Positions 60,843 to 64,000 of a stretch of 64,000 nt of DNA are shown piece after piece. The translations under genes and the position numbers were made by a program. The notes under the pieces are model-generated. The model had not been told where the DNA came from. It did not search any database and saw nothing but the letters and a program-made list of their open reading frames with translations. Location of the stretch: the NCBI RefSeq assembly GCF_000746205.1, contig NZ_JQKV01000001.1:50814-114813 (forward strand). Direction: 5' to 3'. Positions within the stretch are counted from its first letter, which is position 1; each line of letters begins with the position of its first letter. Source of the stretch: Halorubrum sp. BV1. GTDB taxonomy: Archaea; Halobacteriota; Halobacteria; Halobacteriales; Haloferacaceae.

Positions 60843-61244
60843 ATGGCGGCTGTGACCGCGCCGTCAACGCGCACCGATACGGTCGAACTCGGCGTGGAGC
60901 TTCTTGCACACCTCGAACGCGAGGAGCTGTCGCTCCCGGAGGCGATCGATCGAATCGAGACGGTGACCACGAGCCCCACGCTCACCCGAGAGATCCTCGA
61001 CACCGCCGAGAAACGCGGCGTCATCGATCGCGACGGCGCGCGCCTCCGCGTCGAGCGCGGCGGCACTCATGTGAACTACGAGACGCAGGTGGTGACGCGG
61101 GAGGGCTCCTTCGAGTGTCGCCGCTGCGGCTCCGGGCTCACCACCGGCCACTTCGTGCGATTAGACGCCGGCGAACTCGGCCCGTTCGGCTCCTCGTGTA
61201 TCCGGAAGGTGACGGGACGTGCGGAGTCGGCCGACGGGCAGTGA
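60843..61244 (+). CDS. DUF5830-like haloarchaeal protein with C-terminal zinc site
   Basis: A 133-residue protein. The first 75 residues are helical and look like a winged helix (LGVELLAHLEREELSLPEAI, LTREILDTAEKRGVIDRDG). Two Cys pairs follow (FECRRCGSGLTTGH and a later Cys in SSCIRK). A TTAAGAG box about 27 bp before the ATG at 60843 decides the start. The family name is from memory. Confidence 0.78.
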   Translation: MAAVTAPSTRTDTVELGVELLAHLEREELSLPEAIDRIETVTTSPTLTREILDTAEKRGVIDRDGARLRVERGGTHVNYETQVVTREGSFECRRCGSGLTTGHFVRLDAGELGPFGSSCIRKVTGRAESADGQ

Positions 61245-61311
61245 CGTACCGACGGCTCCGAGAATAGCGGGTTCGGAGGTCACACGCCGTCGAACGCGTT
61301 GTTCCTCTCGG

Positions 61312-62217
61312 CTACGACGGCGACATCTGGATGTTGAGGCTCTTCTGGACGAGCTGTGTGAACGCCATCGAACACAGGAAATACCAGAGGATCCACATCT
61401 GTATCGGGCCGACGACTCCCGTGTCCCAGGTGACGGTGCCGGCGAGCGGGACGATCATCTCCTGTGCGGCGACCGCCGGATACGCGGGGTCCGAGCCGCG
61501 GTAGCCGATCACCCAGAACATCCAGAGGAACGCCGGGATCGTGAGGAACATGATCCACACCATCGGACGGAACTGCTCTTTGAACATACCGAGTTGATCG
61601 CCCATCGCGTCCATCTGCTCTTCTTGGATGGCGTCGAGTTCGGCCTGGTCGTCGCGCTCTTTCGCGTCCTTGCGCCGCTCTTGGATCTCTTTCATCCGGT
61701 CTTGGTACGCGCTCATCTTCTCCATGTCCATGAGCCCCGCGCGCAACAGCGTGGAGTACAGGCCGGTCGCGAGCGCGATCACCATCACCACGACGTAGAA
61801 CGGAACGATGTTCAGAAGGGGACCGAGCACGACGTCGATCGCGCCGGCGATCGCGTTCCGAACCGGATTGACCGCGTAGCCGACGAAGGCACCGATCGTC
61901 GCGACGCCCGCGACCTTGTCCCACTTCGTCCACGACGTCGTCTCCGGCGTCTCGGCGTCGCCGCCTCCGCCGTCGCCGCCGTCGTCTTCGAGTCCCGATT
62001 CGATGGCGTCCGGGTCGGCCAGCGCGAACCCGGTCTCGCCGTCGACGAGGACCTCCTTTTCGATGAGTCGACCCCACTGTCCGCTCGTGATCTCGTCGCG
62101 GACGTCGATCCACTGGACCTCGCCGTCGGTGGCGCGGTCAAGAACGACTTCGATCGCGTCTCGCATCTCGCTGTCCCCGCGGACGAGCGAGCGGACTCTC
62201 CGTTCGACCTTGCTCAT
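61312..62217 (-). CDS. DUF106/EMC3-family membrane insertase-like protein
   Basis: A 301-residue member of the Oxa1 superfamily found in archaea. The N-terminal 85 residues are soluble. A membrane segment about residues 105-150 is followed by a coiled coil (YQDRMKEIQERRKDAKERDD) and two or more further helices (VWIMFLTIPAFLWMFWVIGY, IQMWILWYFLCSMAFTQLVQ). It probably helps insert membrane proteins. It lies 94 bp from adk, a common archaeal pairing. Confidence 0.92.
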   Translation of the reverse strand: MSKVERRVRSLVRGDSEMRDAIEVVLDRATDGEVQWIDVRDEITSGQWGRLIEKEVLVDGETGFALADPDAIESGLEDDGGDGGGGDAETPETTSWTKWDKVAGVATIGAFVGYAVNPVRNAIAGAIDVVLGPLLNIVPFYVVVMVIALATGLYSTLLRAGLMDMEKMSAYQDRMKEIQERRKDAKERDDQAELDAIQEEQMDAMGDQLGMFKEQFRPMVWIMFLTIPAFLWMFWVIGYRGSDPAYPAVAAQEMIVPLAGTVTWDTGVVGPIQMWILWYFLCSMAFTQLVQKSLNIQMSPS

Positions 62218-62311
62218 TATCGGCCGGTTAGCGGCCGACTGTTAAGAACCTTGTAGGATCGGCGGCGACAGTCGCGACAGTCGCGGTCGCGAAAGCCGCG
62301 GTCGCTCGGAG

Positions 62312-62935
62312 TTACTCGTCGAGCACGTCGCGGATTCGGTCGAAGACCTCATCCGGAGCCGCCTCGCCGTCCACCTCGACGAGGTCCCCTGCGTCGCGGA
62401 AGTGCTCGATGACGGGCTCGGTGTTCTCATAGAAGACGCCGAGTCGCTCTCGGGCGGTCTCCTCGGTGTCGTCGTCGCGCTGGATCAGGTCGCCGCCGCA
62501 CTCGTCGCAGACACCGGGCTCTTCTGGCGGCTGGAAGTCGACGTGGAAGTTCGCGCCGCAGTCGTCACAGACCCGGCGACCGGTGAGCCGATCGACGAGC
62601 ACCTCGTCGTCGACGTCGAGGAGGATGACGGCGTCAAGATCCGTGATCTCGGAGAGGTATTCGGCCTGATCGAGGTTGCGCGGGTAGCCGTCGAGGACGA
62701 ACCCGTCGGCGTCGGCGAGCGCGGCCTCGACGATCTCGTTGACCACCGGATCGGGCACGAGTTCGCCCGATTCCATGAAGGAGCGCGGCGTGCCGTACTC
62801 CGTCTCCATGTCCTTGTTCTCGCGGAGCGCGTCGCCCGTCGTGACGTGCTCGACGCCGTACTCGTCGGCGAGCTTCGCGCTCTGCGTCCCTTTTCCGGCA
62901 CCCGGTGCACCCAGCAGAAGGATTCGGTGACTCAT
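62312..62935 (-). CDS. adk: Adenylate kinase
   Basis: A 207-residue kinase that interconverts AMP, ADP and ATP. The P-loop is GAPGAGKGTQS. It has HVTTGDALRENK, DGYPRNLDQAEYL, and a zinc-binding lid with CDDCGANFH and CDECGGDL (four Cys). The ATG at 62935 puts the P-loop at residue 8, as in the family. Confidence 0.97.
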   Translation of the reverse strand: MSHRILLLGAPGAGKGTQSAKLADEYGVEHVTTGDALRENKDMETEYGTPRSFMESGELVPDPVVNEIVEAALADADGFVLDGYPRNLDQAEYLSEITDLDAVILLDVDDEVLVDRLTGRRVCDDCGANFHVDFQPPEEPGVCDECGGDLIQRDDDTEETARERLGVFYENTEPVIEHFRDAGDLVEVDGEAAPDEVFDRIRDVLDE

Positions 62936-63004
62936 ACCGAGGCGCTCTCTCGCCTGACGTAAAAGCGTTGAAGATCCCGCCTCGGTCCCGCTGGCGACGA
63001 GCGG

Positions 63005-63547
63005 TCACTCCGCGTCGTCGGTCAGCCGAAGCCCCATCTCGAGTTCGAAGCTCTCGGCGTTCGAGGTCTCAAAGCCGATCTTCTTGTACAGCGAAACGGC
63101 GGCGCGGTTCCACCGCTCGACGGTGAGCCACACCTTCTCGACGCCGGCCGCCTGCCCGTGGCCGAGCAGGCCGCGGATGAGGTCGGTACCGATCCCCGCG
63201 CGCTGGTACGCCTGGTGGACGAAGATCGCGAGTTCGTAGGCGTCATCGTCGGGAACGAGCGTCGCGTGGCCGGCCACCTCGTCGTCACACCACGCGATGA
63301 CGTTGTAGCAGTCGTCGCCGAGGATCGCGTCGAGCCACTCGCGGATGCGGGACTCGCCGCTCGGGGGGATCCCTTGCGCTCGGTCGGCGGGATCGAACGA
63401 GTCGTACATCTCGACGAGCGCCTCGTCCTCTTCGTCCGTTCCCTCGTACGGGCGGATCTCGATAGTCCGTCCCTCCCGATCGGTGAACGAACTCGGGGGG
63501 GCGGGAAAGTCGTCTGCCACCGCGTCCGGATACGTTCGATCGGTCAT
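63005..63547 (-). CDS. GNAT-family N-acetyltransferase
   Basis: A 180-residue acetyl-CoA-dependent transferase. The acetyl-CoA loop is QRAGIGTDLIRG, with strands NVIAWCDDEVAGHATLV before and KVWLTVERWNRAAVSLYKKI after. The substrate is unknown. It overlaps the downstream stress protein start by 4 bp. Confidence 0.9.
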   Translation of the reverse strand: MTDRTYPDAVADDFPAPPSSFTDREGRTIEIRPYEGTDEEDEALVEMYDSFDPADRAQGIPPSGESRIREWLDAILGDDCYNVIAWCDDEVAGHATLVPDDDAYELAIFVHQAYQRAGIGTDLIRGLLGHGQAAGVEKVWLTVERWNRAAVSLYKKIGFETSNAESFELEMGLRLTDDAE

Positions 63548-63912
63548 CGGACCAGCGTGACTGACGTCTTGGCGTTCAACAAGACGAACTCGGCGATCGA
63601 CCCGAGCGTGATCTTCCCCATCGGACTGGTGTGGCCGCCGCCGAGTACGATCTCGTCGAATCCTTCGGTTTCGGCGAGTTCGACGAGGCGACTTCCCGGG
63701 TCACCCTCGACACGTCGGACCTCGGCGTCGATGTCTGCCTCGGAGATAGCGTTTTCGGCCCGCGTGCGGACCTCTTCTACCGTCGGCTCGGCGTCTTCGT
63801 TGTCGACCACGACGACGGTGAGATCGTCGCCTGCGACCGCCGCGCGATCGACGGTCCGATCGAGCGCACGGAACGAGTCGTCGCTGCCACCGATCCCGCA
63901 GAGCACCTTCAT
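63544..63912 (-). CDS. UspA-type universal stress protein
   Basis: A 122-residue single-domain UspA. It starts MKVLCGIGGSDDSFRALDRT and ends with the ATP-binding pattern EIVLGGGHTSPMGKITLGSI. It is slightly shorter than usual. With the GNAT it forms a two-gene operon, and this gene would be the downstream or upstream member depending on the promoter; its own start at 63912 is clear. Confidence 0.9.
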   Translation of the reverse strand: MKVLCGIGGSDDSFRALDRTVDRAAVAGDDLTVVVVDNEDAEPTVEEVRTRAENAISEADIDAEVRRVEGDPGSRLVELAETEGFDEIVLGGGHTSPMGKITLGSIAEFVLLNAKTSVTLVR

Positions 63913-64000
63913 AGGTCCACGTCCACTCCCCGATACAAAAATCGTTCTCCGGGCGGCGAGCGCGACCGCCGGATCGGCGCGCGGAGAGAGACCGTCGGGC

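Overview
The window is haloarchaeal chromosome, most likely from a Halorubrum-like member of the Halobacteria. The evidence is the GC-rich third codon positions, the acidic proteins, the many leaderless genes with a TATA-like box about 25-30 bp before the start codon, archaeal ribosomal and RNA polymerase genes (L18e, RpoD/N/K, Nop5, fibrillarin, Cbf5, Pus10), and mevalonate kinase plus isopentenyl phosphate kinase. The genus is inference; I could run no search.

Positions 1-34734 are an integrated mobile element in the 3' end of a tRNA-Pro(GGG) gene. A perfect direct repeat of at least 95 bp (1-95 and 34640-34734) bounds it. The intact tRNA lies at the right end, and a tyrosine integrase lies just inside the left end. 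Layout: (a) 154-3464, a minus-strand integrase operon of zinc-finger, PadR and small genes; (b) 3.7-17.9 kb, a mosaic cargo and control region, much of it AT-rich, with hicAB, a 1029-residue HD + HSP90-type ATPase protein, an Orc1/Cdc6-like replication protein, a putative nucleotide/NAD-acting enzyme, winged-helix regulators with palindromic operators, an AN1 zinc finger-CAP domain protein, a second tyrosine recombinase, small membrane proteins and an AbrB-like regulator; (c) 18.0-30.4 kb, one tightly coupled plus-strand operon of about 18 genes, nearly all secreted or membrane proteins, with one HerA/FtsK-type ATPase and a 1015-residue surface protein; (d) 30.8-34.6 kb, a minus-strand operon of seven overlapping genes whose promoter and first start codon lie inside the att repeat. 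I recognise no capsid, portal, terminase or tail gene. The particle, if one is made, is therefore probably membrane-based: a tailless or pleomorphic virus, or a plasmid-vesicle element in the style of pR1SE.

Positions 34.7-64 kb are ordinary chromosome. They hold cbf5, cmk, a quinone-oxidoreductase-like gene, and the tRNA-Ser/S13-S4-S11-rpoD/tRNA-Leu/L18e-L13-S9-rpoN-rpoK-eno-S2 supercluster. After these come DUF4870 and MscS-like genes, mvk-ipk, a pilin-like protein, an Mrp/ApbC ATPase, a small disturbed area next to tRNA-Leu(UAG), PAP2, endonuclease III, a TFIIB-like protein, fibrillarin-Nop5, trpDFEG, a universal stress protein, pus10, an EMC3/DUF106 protein, adk, a GNAT and a second stress protein.

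The most interesting parts are the capsid-less structural operon and its promoter region, the HD-HSP90 gene, the over-long att repeat, and the composition break inside the large surface protein.
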